Assembly (NCBI GenBank): GCA_963676415.1
Contig: OY781097.1
Location: 3,038,001 to 3,102,000 of the forward strand
Reading direction: 5' to 3'
DNA: 64,000 bases
Origin: G963662905 sp963676415
GTDB taxonomy: Bacteria; Bacteroidota; Bacteroidia; Bacteroidales; WRLA01
The position numbers and the translations under genes are program-made. Positions 18,160 through 26,932 of the stretch are shown one piece after another. Under the pieces are notes generated by a model. That model saw only the letters and a list, made by a program, of their open reading frames with translations. It searched no databases and was not told where the DNA came from. Positions within the stretch are counted from its first letter, which is position 1. Every line of letters starts with the position of its first letter.

Positions 18160-18669
18160 ATGAAAAAATATATTTTAGCCTTTTCTGCATTGTTCATCTT
18201 TTTTCAGTCGGCTTCCTTTGGGCAGCATGGAGATGAACCAGGTGACCCGCCGGTATTTACCGAAAAACAAAAAGAACGGATACAGGCAAAAAAAACAGCC
18301 TATATTACCAATAAACTGGAAATGAACCCGGAAGAAGCTGCTGCTTTTTGGCCATTGTATAACGAACATGAAAAAAGAAGGGAGGATGCAAAACATTCTT
18401 TTCATGAAAATGAAATGGTCAAAAACCTCCGTGATGCAAATGTATTGGATTACTCCGATGTTAAAGCCAATGCTGTTTTAGACTTATATCAAAACCATTT
18501 AAATCAAATGGAGGAGATTGATAAGGAATTTTATCTTGGTTTGCGCAAAATCCTTCCGCCCCAAAAAGTACTCAAGTATTATGAAGTAGAAAGGGAATTC
18601 AAACGTTTCCTGCTTCAGGAACTTCGGGGGAAAAGACCTCGCGACGGTAGAGGGCCAGGGCGCCGGTAA
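18160..18669 (+). CDS. Periplasmic Spy/CpxP-like protein, sigma-operon partner
   Basis: 169 residues. The signal peptide ends QSASFGQHG, so it is periplasmic. The mature part is almost all helical and highly charged. ERIQAKKTAYITNKLEMNPEEAAAFWPLY has the spacing of a Spy/CpxP LTxxQ-type helical hairpin. The C-terminus is Arg/Gly-rich. Families of this kind bind misfolded envelope proteins and can sense envelope stress. Being third after an ECF sigma gene, it may be the sensor or a chaperone of that system. A strong terminator follows directly, closing the three-gene operon. Confidence 0.7.
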   Translation: MKKYILAFSALFIFFQSASFGQHGDEPGDPPVFTEKQKERIQAKKTAYITNKLEMNPEEAAAFWPLYNEHEKRREDAKHSFHENEMVKNLRDANVLDYSDVKANAVLDLYQNHLNQMEEIDKEFYLGLRKILPPQKVLKYYEVEREFKRFLLQELRGKRPRDGRGPGRR

Positions 18670-18670
18670 A

Positions 18671-18706
18671 AAAAAACTCCTGATTGAAAAAATCAGGAGT
18701 TTTTTT
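18671..18706 (+). terminator. Terminator of the ECF sigma operon
   Basis: ACTCCTGATT (18677-18686) and AATCAGGAGT (18691-18700) form a perfect 10-bp stem with a short loop, flanked by an A run before and a T run after, so it could act in both directions. Confidence 0.93.
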
Positions 18707-18714
18707 GTACCTGT

Positions 18715-18745
18715 TTTGGGGGTTTTACAGGATTTTATACCTTTG
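18715..18745 (+). promoter_or_regulatory. Promoter of the aminotransferase gene
   Basis: TTTG (18715-18718), a 19-base spacer and TACCTTTG (18738-18745) give a full -33/-7 match. It starts 9 bases after the preceding terminator. The leader to the ATG at 18800 is about 48 bases. Confidence 0.78.
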
Positions 18746-18799
18746 GACAATCAGAAATTGTCCGAAATTTCGATCAATTAATCCACCAAAATTAAAGGT

Positions 18800-19990
18800 A
18801 TGAACTATTCAAATCTTTTTTCAGAGCGTATCAACAACGTGCCTAAGTCTTTTATACGCGAAATTTTAAGCCTCATTCAAAATGACGATATAATTTCCTT
18901 TGCAGGAGGATTGCCAAACCCTGATTTTTTCCCGGTTGAAGAGTTTCGCCAGGCGTCCAATAAAGTACTCATGGATTGCGATACAGATGCACTGCAATAT
19001 ACCATTACAGAAGGTTATAGACCTCTGCGTGAGCATATTTCAAAGCGGTACAAACAAAAATTCAATCTGGATGTACCCCTTGAACAAATCCTCATTACCA
19101 GTGGGTCACAGCAGGGTATTGACTTGCTGGCCAAAGTTTTGATGAATAAAGGGGATGGGCTTTTAATTGAAAATCCAACGTACCTGGCCGCTATCCAAAG
19201 TTTTATCGTTTACCAGCCGGAATTTTTCCCTGTCAGCCTGCAAAATGATGGCCCTGATCTTGCAGAAATGGAACAGATTCTTGAAAAACATGATATCAAA
19301 GCATTTTATTCTATCCCGAATTTTCAAAATCCAACCGGATTGACTTATTCCGATGAAAAGCGCCGTCACATTGCTGATTTGCTTAAAAAGCATAATACAC
19401 TTTTGTTGGTTGATGATCCCTACGGCGATATCCGTTTTGAAGGAACACCTGCCGAATCCTTTAAAAATCTTTATGAACACACTATTTTGATGGGATCTTT
19501 CAGTAAAACGGTTTCTCCGGGATGCCGCCTGGGATGGCTTGTAGCTCCCAAAGAAATCTATGAAAAACTCTATATCGCAAAGCAGGCCAGTGATTTGCAT
19601 ACAAGTTACCTGACACAGCGCATTATGGCACAATTCCTTGATGATCATGATCTCGATCAGCATGTTTCAAAAATCAGTGATTTTTACGGGAAACAAAAAG
19701 ATGCTATGATTCGGGCAATTAATGAATACCTGCCCGATTTTGTTGAATATACCAAACCTGAGGGAGGAATGTTTATCTGGCTTACAATCAGGGAGGATAT
19801 GGATGCCTTAAAGCTTTTTAGAGCAGCTGTAGAAGAAGGAGTTGCATTTGTTCCGGGAGAACCTTTCTTTGTAAACAGGAAAAAGAAAAATACTTTGAGG
19901 ATGAATTTTACCAATGTTTCTGAGGATGTGATGATGGAAGGGATGAAACGTCTTGCCAGAGCCTTTCAGAAAGTAGGTTATTCAAAATAG
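18800..19990 (+). CDS. PLP-dependent class I/II aminotransferase (2-aminoadipate/MocR-like group)
   Basis: 396 residues, cytoplasmic. Fold-type I motifs are in order: ISFAGGLPNPDFFP near the N-terminus, ITSGSQQGIDLLAKV (cofactor phosphate region), FYSIPNFQNPTGLTY (Asn and Pro near the ring), LLVDDPYGDIRFEG (Asp and Tyr) and GSFSKTVSPGCRLGW with the Schiff-base Lys. This arrangement is that of the LysN/2-aminoadipate and kynurenine-type group of broad-specificity aminotransferases; the amino acid handled cannot be told. There is no MocR DNA-binding domain. It is a single-gene transcript with its own promoter and terminator. Confidence 0.88.
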   Translation: MNYSNLFSERINNVPKSFIREILSLIQNDDIISFAGGLPNPDFFPVEEFRQASNKVLMDCDTDALQYTITEGYRPLREHISKRYKQKFNLDVPLEQILITSGSQQGIDLLAKVLMNKGDGLLIENPTYLAAIQSFIVYQPEFFPVSLQNDGPDLAEMEQILEKHDIKAFYSIPNFQNPTGLTYSDEKRRHIADLLKKHNTLLLVDDPYGDIRFEGTPAESFKNLYEHTILMGSFSKTVSPGCRLGWLVAPKEIYEKLYIAKQASDLHTSYLTQRIMAQFLDDHDLDQHVSKISDFYGKQKDAMIRAINEYLPDFVEYTKPEGGMFIWLTIREDMDALKLFRAAVEEGVAFVPGEPFFVNRKKKNTLRMNFTNVSEDVMMEGMKRLARAFQKVGYSK

Positions 19991-20023
19991 CTTTTGAAAT
20001 TTGTTCTTATTGTGAAAGTTAAG

Positions 20024-20055
20024 CAGCCTGTCGATCATTTTGATAGGCTGTTTTT
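20024..20055 (+). terminator. Terminator of the aminotransferase gene
   Basis: CAGCCTGTC (20024-20032) pairs with GATAGGCTG (20042-20050; one G-T pair), followed by T5. Confidence 0.85.
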
Positions 20056-20118
20056 CGCAGAAAACAATTATTTAACAAAAAATAATTGAGAATTTAGTAA
20101 AACCGATCTAAAATCGGC

Positions 20119-20126
20119 TACCTTTG
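20119..20126 (+). promoter_or_regulatory. -7 box of the RRM gene
   Basis: TACCTTTG fits TAnnTTTG and lies 32 bases before the ATG at 20159. An imperfect TTTAG lies 21 bases upstream. A small hairpin CCGAT-CTAAA-ATCGG sits just before the box and might bear on regulation. Confidence 0.55.
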
Positions 20127-20158
20127 TGGCGTTATTAATTTTCTAACTTTTATTTTTT

Positions 20159-20458
20159 ATGAACATTTATGTAGGTAACCTTCACTATCATTTAGAAGAA
20201 GGTGATTTGAGAAGTGCTTTTGAAAGCTATGGCGAAGTTGTTTCCGCTAAAATTATTACAGATCGTGAAACTGGCCGTAGCAAAGGATTCGGTTTTGTTG
20301 AAATGGAAAATGAGGCCGAAGCCCGTGAGGCAATGGAAAACCTCAATGGCACTGACCTTAAGGGCCGTAACCTGATCGTTAACCAAGCCCGTGAACGCCA
20401 GAATGATGGTGGTGGTCGCAGAGGTGGTGGCGGTGGTTTCAGAAGAAACCAGTACTAA
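20159..20458 (+). CDS. RRM-domain RNA-binding protein with Gly/Arg tail
   Basis: 99 residues. A single RNA recognition motif has RNP2 (IYVGNL) at the N-terminus and RNP1 (SKGFGFVEM) at about residues 40-48, so it should bind single-stranded RNA through the aromatic residues. The last 20 residues are Gly- and Arg-rich and end FRRNQY. Such small RRM proteins are abundant post-transcriptional regulators or RNA chaperones in Bacteroidota. A long 3' region of about 140 bases precedes its terminator, which may be a site of autoregulation. Confidence 0.95.
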   Translation: MNIYVGNLHYHLEEGDLRSAFESYGEVVSAKIITDRETGRSKGFGFVEMENEAEAREAMENLNGTDLKGRNLIVNQARERQNDGGGRRGGGGGFRRNQY

Positions 20459-20596
20459 ACCACTAATTTCTTCCCATTCTTCGGGATTTCATTGACAAAT
20501 CACCTTATCTTCTGTTTTAAAATTGGTCTTAAGTTTTTTTCTAGATATAATGTGTTATTGAATCAATAATTCCTGAAAATCCCAAACAATTTTGAT

Positions 20597-20622
20597 GGCC
20601 GGCTTTGCCGGCCTTTTTTTTT
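20597..20622 (+). terminator. Terminator after the RRM gene
   Basis: GGCCGGC (20597-20603), a 3-base loop, GCCGGCC (20607-20613) and a T run. Stop to stem is about 140 bases, an unusually long 3' untranslated region for this window. Confidence 0.92.
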
Positions 20623-21331
20623 CTTGAAGCTTGATTCTTGTTATCCAAAACCATGCCTAACGAGTGCTTGTCCACGATATTGGGATTATGTATCAGGTTG
20701 TTCTAGTTAGAAGTAATATGCTGAAAGGTGTTGAACCCGCTTTTCGACGAACCTTTTTTTGAAAACTTTTGGTGGTGAAAATAATTCGTCCAAATGTTTC
20801 CGGATGACTCGTTTCGATTCAGGGAATAATGCCACCAGTATGGAAATTATAATCAGAAACGGAACTCCTGAACCCGATTAAGACAAGGGGCATTTTGGCT
20901 CGGAGAGGCAAGGTGCCCCATAAAAAGGAGTGCTATTTTGCATAATTGAATTGCTATAAATTAATGCAGTAACTAAGGGAAAAGAAAAGGGTTACCTTCA
21001 AAATGGAAGGCTTGATAAGTATTTCATGTCTGTTTGGATAAATAGCTATTTATAATTGCAGATCACAAGGCGCACCCGAATTATTAATTCGATTTAGATA
21101 AAAATGTGGATTATGATTTTAAATCCTTGTATTTTTATGCTAAAAACTAGCCTGTTCAATATATTGTTGTATATTTGGGTCTTATATTAAGGGTTTTCGT
21201 ATTGATTATATATACGGGTTTCTTTAATATGTCGGTCTCTGGACTTTCCGGGGAATTTTAAATGGCTGATATTGAGTATTTTTTTTTGACCATATTTTTA
21301 TACCAAAAAACAACTAAAACAAAAAGATATT
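20623..21331. other. 709-bp gene-poor stretch
   Basis: No convincing ORF on either strand. It holds a degenerate copy of the repeat-end motif at 20662-20674, then a hairpin with stem GGGGCA (20887-20892) and TGCCCC (20914-20919). TATATTTG at 21170-21177 matches the -7 consensus without a -33 partner and lies about 155 bases before the gene at 21332. A small RNA or a decayed gene is possible; nothing proves either. Confidence 0.4.
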
Positions 21332-21739
21332 ATGAATCCATTGTTAGAAAGGCTCAGGTATCCAGGTGCTTCACCCGTGGCAATATGTAATATGCCCTAT
21401 TCTCCAAAAAAGTTTATTCAGATCTTTCCTGAAGCTGTTGATGTGCATACCTCAATCGAAGGACTGGAGAACATCAAATTTGTTATGTACTTTGTGCAAT
21501 ACACATGGGATATTGAAAAACTGGCGGAGGATATCCAGGGTGTAATGAATGATTATGGTGCCCTTTGGGTTATTTTCCCCAGAAAAGGTACCCAGTCGAT
21601 TTCAACTGACCTAAAAAAAGATTCTGATTGGCGCCCTATGATCGATGCTGGTTTTAATCCTATTAAAACCATTAAACTCGATCTTGAATGGGCTGCTACA
21701 CGTTATAGAAAAGTCCTTGGTATTTCAAGTGTTGAATAG
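21332..21739 (+). CDS. Conserved-looking cytoplasmic protein, unknown function
   Basis: 135 residues, soluble, no signal peptide. The fold looks like a small Rossmann-like alpha/beta domain: KFVMYFVQYTWDIEKL and ALWVIFPRK are buried strands followed by charged loops. The layout (a strand ending WVIFPRKGTQSISTDL, then WRPMIDAGFNP) recalls DUF3052-type proteins, but I cannot confirm membership. It is flanked by long non-coding stretches and has its own strong terminator, so it is a single-gene unit. Confidence 0.6.
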   Translation: MNPLLERLRYPGASPVAICNMPYSPKKFIQIFPEAVDVHTSIEGLENIKFVMYFVQYTWDIEKLAEDIQGVMNDYGALWVIFPRKGTQSISTDLKKDSDWRPMIDAGFNPIKTIKLDLEWAATRYRKVLGISSVE

Positions 21740-21828
21740 TTTTTTCATTTTGGGAATTTAGTTCCATTTTGGGAAAATTATACCTGTTTTTCGGTTTAGT
21801 TATATGTGTTGATCGATTAATAGGTGAA

Positions 21829-21884
21829 AATCAGGTTGATATATGAATTAACTGACCATTATTTCATCAACCTGATTTTTTTTA
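21829..21884 (+). terminator. Long-loop terminator after the 135-residue orphan
   Basis: AATCAGGTTGAT (21829-21840) is perfectly complementary to ATCAACCTGATT (21866-21877), followed by T7. The remaining gap to 22047 is AT-rich, with no ORF or clear promoter. Confidence 0.88.
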
Positions 21885-22047
21885 TATCTAAATATCCATA
21901 TCTGGCTGAGTGGTTTGATGAACGGCTTTCTTCTTTTTGAACCTTATAACGATTTTTGTTTTTATTTCAAATCACAGAAAATCAGTTATATATAATTTAT
22001 GGCATGATTATTGATAAATAGTGGTCGAACATTTAAAAACAAATTTT

Positions 22048-24078
22048 ATGAGACTGCAAAATTTTTTATTAATAGTATTTGCCTTTGTTGTTGTCTTTTC
22101 TTCTTGCAAACGTGAAGAAATCACGCAAGATCCGGTAGATATAAATCCGACTGAAATGAGCATGAACGACCTTCAGATTCCCGAGGGTTTTGACTTTAAC
22201 ACTTCACATCCGGTTGCTTTTAGCATAAAAGTGCTTTCCGCTCAGGATGTGCCTATGGTTGATGTTCCCTTGAGATTGATGTCGGCCAGCACCGAAGACA
22301 ATGGAAAACTGCTTGCGAGTGGTACTACCGATAAATCAGGAGTCTTTTCCTTTAACAGGGAAATCCCAGATTACATCCAAGAGCTTGTTGTTGAAACTGA
22401 TTATCTGGGACTGCCTTCCGAAACACCGGTAAATGTCTCTGAAATGGAGCAAATTGCCGTTACAATTGGTGGTTCACGTGCAGGCATCATGAAATCATCT
22501 TCGATTCCATTTAAAACAACAGATGCTACTTTTGTCCCAATGGGACCATATAATAGTATGGGGCTTCCTTATTATTTGGAAAATCCAGGTGATGTTGTGG
22601 ATCAGGAATTTTTAAATGATGTAAATGCCAGTTTCCCTGAAGGCCGTCCTGTGCCGACTTATAACCCGGAATATTTAGATCCTGACAATAATTATGATTT
22701 TTTGCTTACCGAAGCCTGTGATGTATGGATTACATTTGTGCATGAAGGCGCAGGATATAAAAATGTTTTAGGATACTATACTTTTCCGATTGATCAACCA
22801 CCAACCAGCCCTGAAAATATTGAAACAGTGAATGTTATCTTTCCGAATATCTCATTTCAAGGTAGTGGTGGTGCCCTCCAAACAGGCGATAAGGTTTATT
22901 TGGGGCAGTTTCCTGCAAATACTGGCATTGGCTGGGTAATTATAGCAAACGGATATTCATATGGTGGTATTAATACCAATAATCCAACTTATTATTCCAA
23001 TCCCGATCTGAATCCTGAAAGTGCAGTCAATGAACGCCAGCATGTTGTTACTTTGGTTGATAATGGCCGTGATATTTTCCTGATTGGTTTTGAAGACCTG
23101 CCCCGCGATGGAAATTCTGACGATGATTTTAATGATGCAATGTTTTATGTAACGGCCAATCCAATAACTTCAGTAGATCAATCGGGTTACCCTCCGGTGA
23201 CTTATACAGAAGATGATACAGATGAGGATGGAGTTTCTGATAATTTTGATGATTACCCTAATGACCCTGAACGTGCATTTAATAATTATTATCCTCAGGA
23301 AGGTGTATGGGGTACACTGGCTTATGAAGACCTCTGGCCTTCAAAAGGTGATTATGACTTTAATGATATGATTGTAGATTATAATATCAATCAGATTACT
23401 AATGCAGATAATGACGTTGTAGAAATAGATGCAGATTTTCGCTTACGGGCTACCGGCGCTGGATTTAAAAACGGTTTTGGGTTTCAGCTCGATGTTACGC
23501 CATCTCAAATTGCTTCTGTAACTGGTGTCCGCCTTACACAGGATTTAATTTCATTGAACTCCAATAATACTGAAAGCGGCCAGTCAAAGGCTGTGGTAAT
23601 GGTTTTCGATAACAGTTTTGAAGTTCTTGACCATCCGGGTAATGGAACAATTGGTGTAAACACAACGCCGGGCAGTATGAGTGTTGATCCGGAGACTATT
23701 AATATCAATATTCTCTTTAATAGCCCTGTTGCATTGACAAATATCGGAATACCTCCTTATAATCCGTTTATTTTTGCAAACCAGACGCGGGGCCGTGAAG
23801 TGCATCTCCCGGGAAAAGTTCCTACAGATCAGGCTGATGCCAGTTTGTTTGGAACGCGTAATGATGATACAAACCCTGCTGCCGGAAAATACTATCAAAC
23901 AGATAATAACCTGCCATGGGCAATACATATTACTGAGGAATTTGATTACCCGATCGAGAAAACCGCCATTATCGATGCCTACAATTTCTTTGGTACATGG
24001 GCTGAAAGCAATGGAAACCAATACCCGGACTGGTTTAAAAACCAATCAGGTTACCGAAATACGAATAATATCTACTAA
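22048..24078 (+). CDS. LruC-type lipoprotein with DUF4114 and DUF4842 domains
   Basis: 676 residues from ATG 22048. A leader ending VFSSCKRE gives a lipobox, so it is an outer-membrane or surface lipoprotein. After an N-terminal beta domain there is a DUF4114-like module (about 200-385) ending LIGFEDLPRDGNSDDDFND. A Ca-binding linker DTDEDGVSDNFDDYPNDP follows, then a DUF4842/LruC module from about 430 with KGDYDFNDMIVDYN. These are secreted calcium-rich beta modules with no known enzymatic role; surface structure or adhesion is the usual guess. The in-frame GTG at 22021 is rejected because it would put charged residues before the signal peptide. Confidence 0.85.
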   Translation: MRLQNFLLIVFAFVVVFSSCKREEITQDPVDINPTEMSMNDLQIPEGFDFNTSHPVAFSIKVLSAQDVPMVDVPLRLMSASTEDNGKLLASGTTDKSGVFSFNREIPDYIQELVVETDYLGLPSETPVNVSEMEQIAVTIGGSRAGIMKSSSIPFKTTDATFVPMGPYNSMGLPYYLENPGDVVDQEFLNDVNASFPEGRPVPTYNPEYLDPDNNYDFLLTEACDVWITFVHEGAGYKNVLGYYTFPIDQPPTSPENIETVNVIFPNISFQGSGGALQTGDKVYLGQFPANTGIGWVIIANGYSYGGINTNNPTYYSNPDLNPESAVNERQHVVTLVDNGRDIFLIGFEDLPRDGNSDDDFNDAMFYVTANPITSVDQSGYPPVTYTEDDTDEDGVSDNFDDYPNDPERAFNNYYPQEGVWGTLAYEDLWPSKGDYDFNDMIVDYNINQITNADNDVVEIDADFRLRATGAGFKNGFGFQLDVTPSQIASVTGVRLTQDLISLNSNNTESGQSKAVVMVFDNSFEVLDHPGNGTIGVNTTPGSMSVDPETININILFNSPVALTNIGIPPYNPFIFANQTRGREVHLPGKVPTDQADASLFGTRNDDTNPAAGKYYQTDNNLPWAIHITEEFDYPIEKTAIIDAYNFFGTWAESNGNQYPDWFKNQSGYRNTNNIY

Positions 24079-24098
24079 GGATATTTTTTGATAACACG

Positions 24099-24135
24099 AA
24101 AAAAGCTGCTTCATAAAAGGAAGCGGCTTTTTTTT
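24099..24135 (+). terminator. Terminator after the LruC gene
   Basis: AAAGCTGCTTC pairs with GAAGCGGCTTT (one G-T pair) and is followed by T8; an A run on the other side would let it act on both strands. Confidence 0.85.
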
Positions 24136-24271
24136 GTTATGGGTTTTGTTTTGTATAAGGCAAGGACGATTTTTTTATTGAAAATCAATATCTTAAGTGT
24201 TGAAATTGAGTGACAAATAAAAATGCGGGAATGAACGGAAAGCAACCAAAAACAGGAACTGATCATTCCCA

Positions 24272-24315
24272 AAAAGGTAGCTGAGCGAAGTCGAAAAGGT
24301 AGCTGAGCGAAGTCG
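24272..24315. repeat. Two tandem 22-bp repeats
   Basis: 24272-24293 and 24294-24315 are identical copies of a 22-mer containing GTAGCTGAGCGAAGTCG. A third partial unit (AAGCTAG) runs into the stop codon of the ABC-F gene. The core, read as CGACTTCGCTCAGC on the other strand, resembles a short dispersed motif common in Bacteroidota intergenic regions. It lies in the gap between convergent genes. Confidence 0.85.
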
Positions 24316-24318
24316 AAG

Positions 24319-26208
24319 CTAGCCTTCCAAAATATCCACCAACTCCATCCAGCGCTCTGTTTTGGCCTCAAGCAATGTTTCATTTTCCTGAAATGCGGTG
24401 CTGAGTTTCATCAGTTCATCTGCATCCGAAGTAGCTGCATTCATTTGTTCGGTGAGCTCATCTTTTCGTTTTTCCAACTCATCTATCTCTGCTTCCAGCC
24501 TTTCGTATTCGCGAACAAATTTGTAACTGGGTTTTTTCGACCCGCTTTTTGTGGCAGCAGGTTTGGTTTCATCTGTTTTTTGCTTTTCCTGTTCCGCCTT
24601 TTGCAAACTGATCTGCTCATCGCGGTAGCTGATATACTGGCTGTAATTTCCCGGAAAATCCTTGATTGTACCATCATCATTAAAAGCAAATATATGATCG
24701 CAGAGCTTGTCCATAAAGTAGCGGTCGTGGCTTACGGTTATCAAGCAGCCCGGAAAATCAACCAAAAAGCTTTCCAAAGCATTTAGTGTGGCAATGTCCA
24801 AATCGTTGGTTGGTTCATCAAGAATAATGAAATTGGGATTGCGCATAAGGATCATCAGCAGGTACAGTTTGCGTTTTTCCCCTCCGGAAAGCGTGCTGAA
24901 CCATGCGTACTGATCGGGCGGTGCGAAGCCGAAATGCTGCAGGAAAACCGAAACGCTCACCCTTCCTGATTTGGTTTCTACCTCTTCCGCAATATCTTTC
25001 ATGATGTCGATAATTCGTCGGTCGCCCGGTTCTTTAAAACCTTCCTGACGGTAATAACCAAAAACAACAGTTTCGCCTATGACTACCTTGCCCTGGTCGG
25101 GTTTGATAAGGCCGTTGATGATGTTTAATAGACTGGATTTTCCGGTACCGTTCGGCCCAACAATCCCGATTTTTTCACCTTTCTGGAAAATATAGCTGAA
25201 ATCCTTAATGATCTGTTTGTCTCCAAATCCTTTGCTGACATTTTCAATTTCGAGGATCTTTCGCCCCATCCGCCTGGCACCCACCGAGAATTCGGTTTTA
25301 TCTTCTGTGATATTTTTTTTGGCCTGTTCTTCTATTTTATAAAATCTGTCGATGCGTGCCCGTGCTTTCGTTGCCCTTGCTTGTGGCTTTCGGCGCATCC
25401 AATCCAATTCGCTTCGATATAAGTTGCGCGCTTTCTCAATGCCTTTTTGTTCATTTTCAATACGTTCCTGACGTTTTTCCAGATAATAAGCATAGTTTCC
25501 CCTGTAGGTGAATGCCGTTTTCCGGTCAATTTCCACAATCGTATTGCATACCTTATCTAAGAAGTACCGGTCGTGGGTAACAAGCAGGAGGCTTGCTTTT
25601 TTCCGGCTAAGGTATTGTTCCAGCCATTCGATCATTCCAATATCCAAATGGTTGGTAGGTTCATCAAGGATCAGTAAATCGGCCTGATCAACCAAACATT
25701 TGGCCAAAGCGAGGCGTTTGCGCTGGCCGCCCGATAGTGTTCCCGTTTTTTGATGGATGTCCGTAATCAAGAATTTATCTAGGACTTCGCGCATGTTTTT
25801 TTCATATTCCCATGCGTTGAGCGCATCCATTTGGTTGGTAGCCTTTTCCAGAATCAAACGGTTTTGGGTGCTGTTATCCGATGCATACTCTTCCGTGGCC
25901 AGCTCATACGCACGTATGGCGCGGTTAAACTGATTGTCGGCACTGAGGATGTAGTCGAAAATAGAGCTTTCGGCAGGAAAAGCCGGGTCTTGCTCCAAAT
26001 AAGACACTTCAATATCATTGCGCAAAAAGACTTTGCCATCGTCTTGAAGCTCTTTCCCTAAAAGAATGTTGAGCAGGGTAGTTTTGCCTGCGCCATTTTT
26101 GGCAATCAGGGCAGTTTTGTGGCCTTGTTCGATGGTAAAGGAAACGTCTTCGAAGAGTTCCTTTTCGCCATGGGATTTGCTGAGATTATCGACTTGTAAA
26201 TAGAGCAC
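24319..26208 (-). CDS. ABC-F family ATPase (Uup-like, with C-terminal coiled coil)
   Basis: 629 residues, no membrane segments. Two ABC cassettes: Walker A AKNGAGKTTLL and GPNGTGKSSLL, signatures LSGGQRKRLALA and LSGGEKRKLYLL, and Walker B LLILDEPTNHLD and FIILDEPTNDLD, joined by a charged helical linker. The C-terminus (about 535-629) is a coiled coil as in Uup. ABC-F proteins act on ribosomes or nucleic acid structures and do not transport. The start is set at GTG 26208 because the longer ATG reading begins upstream of the promoter box at 26225-26232. Confidence 0.93.
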   Translation of the reverse strand: MLYLQVDNLSKSHGEKELFEDVSFTIEQGHKTALIAKNGAGKTTLLNILLGKELQDDGKVFLRNDIEVSYLEQDPAFPAESSIFDYILSADNQFNRAIRAYELATEEYASDNSTQNRLILEKATNQMDALNAWEYEKNMREVLDKFLITDIHQKTGTLSGGQRKRLALAKCLVDQADLLILDEPTNHLDIGMIEWLEQYLSRKKASLLLVTHDRYFLDKVCNTIVEIDRKTAFTYRGNYAYYLEKRQERIENEQKGIEKARNLYRSELDWMRRKPQARATKARARIDRFYKIEEQAKKNITEDKTEFSVGARRMGRKILEIENVSKGFGDKQIIKDFSYIFQKGEKIGIVGPNGTGKSSLLNIINGLIKPDQGKVVIGETVVFGYYRQEGFKEPGDRRIIDIMKDIAEEVETKSGRVSVSVFLQHFGFAPPDQYAWFSTLSGGEKRKLYLLMILMRNPNFIILDEPTNDLDIATLNALESFLVDFPGCLITVSHDRYFMDKLCDHIFAFNDDGTIKDFPGNYSQYISYRDEQISLQKAEQEKQKTDETKPAATKSGSKKPSYKFVREYERLEAEIDELEKRKDELTEQMNAATSDADELMKLSTAFQENETLLEAKTERWMELVDILEG

Positions 26209-26224
26209 GCTGGAATATTTTTGG

Positions 26225-26252
26225 CAAAAGTAGTGAATTGAATACAATCAAA
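26225..26252 (-). promoter_or_regulatory. Promoter of the ABC-F gene
   Basis: The minus strand reads TTTG (26252-26249), a 16-base spacer and TACTTTTG (26232-26225). The -7 box is a perfect match; the spacer is shorter than usual. The leader to GTG 26208 is about 10 bases. Confidence 0.6.
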
Positions 26253-26285
26253 TGGCGTGAGGGACGAAAACATGAAAAAGCGTTT

Positions 26286-26930
26286 TTAGCTAACAACGGC
26301 TTTAATGAAAGTTTCAAGCTTTTTTGGGTTGAGTTGTCCGTTATTTCTAATACTGCTGCATAAATCTACACCAAAAGGCTGTACTTGCTCAATGGCTTTG
26401 CGCACATTTTCGGCAGTTAAACCGCCAGCAAGCCATACCGGGATTTGGCTTTTCTCGCAGATTTCTCTGCTTAGTTTCCAGTTGTGCGTATTGCCTGTCC
26501 CTCCCAAAATGCCTTTGGAGGGCTGGCCGCTGTCGAGCAGCAAACCATCGGCAAATGCACCGTATGCCAATGCTCCTTCCACTGATTTTTCATCAATTAC
26601 ATGGATAACCTGCACCAGCCGCAATGCGGGATATGCTTTCCTGATGATTTCATATTCTTTAAAAGATACTTTATCAACCAGTTGTATTGTGTTGGTTTGG
26701 CAGATGCAGTATTGCTTCAGGATTTTTTCGGCACGTGTTTCGCAAGTGAGCAAAAAGCTGCTGACACCAGCCGGGATTGATGGTGTAATAGCTGCGATTT
26801 CTTTATTACTGAGTGTTCCCGGGCCGCTCGGCATTGGCCCAACAAGTCCCAGCGCATCAGCTCCGGCATTAATGGCCATTTGAGCTTCTTCTTTACTGCT
26901 GATGCAACATATCTTTATCCGTGTCCGCAT
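26286..26930 (-). CDS. trpF: Phosphoribosylanthranilate isomerase-like protein
   Basis: 214 residues, close to the usual TrpF length. The barrel shows RIKICCI with the family's general-base Cys, GADALGLV, LLLDSG followed by GGTGNTHNW (phosphate and catalytic Asp region), VWLAGGLTAENV and GVDLCSSI. It should isomerise phosphoribosyl-anthranilate in tryptophan synthesis. No other trp gene is nearby; it follows a dihydrouridine synthase gene at a 2-base gap. This is either a dispersed trpF or a paralogue with another sugar-phosphate substrate, as in PriA-like cases. The motifs are full enough to favour TrpF. Confidence 0.82.
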   Translation of the reverse strand: MRTRIKICCISSKEEAQMAINAGADALGLVGPMPSGPGTLSNKEIAAITPSIPAGVSSFLLTCETRAEKILKQYCICQTNTIQLVDKVSFKEYEIIRKAYPALRLVQVIHVIDEKSVEGALAYGAFADGLLLDSGQPSKGILGGTGNTHNWKLSREICEKSQIPVWLAGGLTAENVRKAIEQVQPFGVDLCSSIRNNGQLNPKKLETFIKAVVS

Positions 26931-26932
26931 GT

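Noticed and set aside
20640..20760. Possible tRNA or tmRNA fragment
   Set aside because: No cloverleaf stems or TTCGA/CCA arrangement could be drawn; only the short repeat-end motif is recognisable.
26305..26883. 192-codon plus-strand ORF
   Set aside because: Lies entirely antisense to trpF, is rich in Ser, Cys and Pro, and has no start context; a shadow frame.
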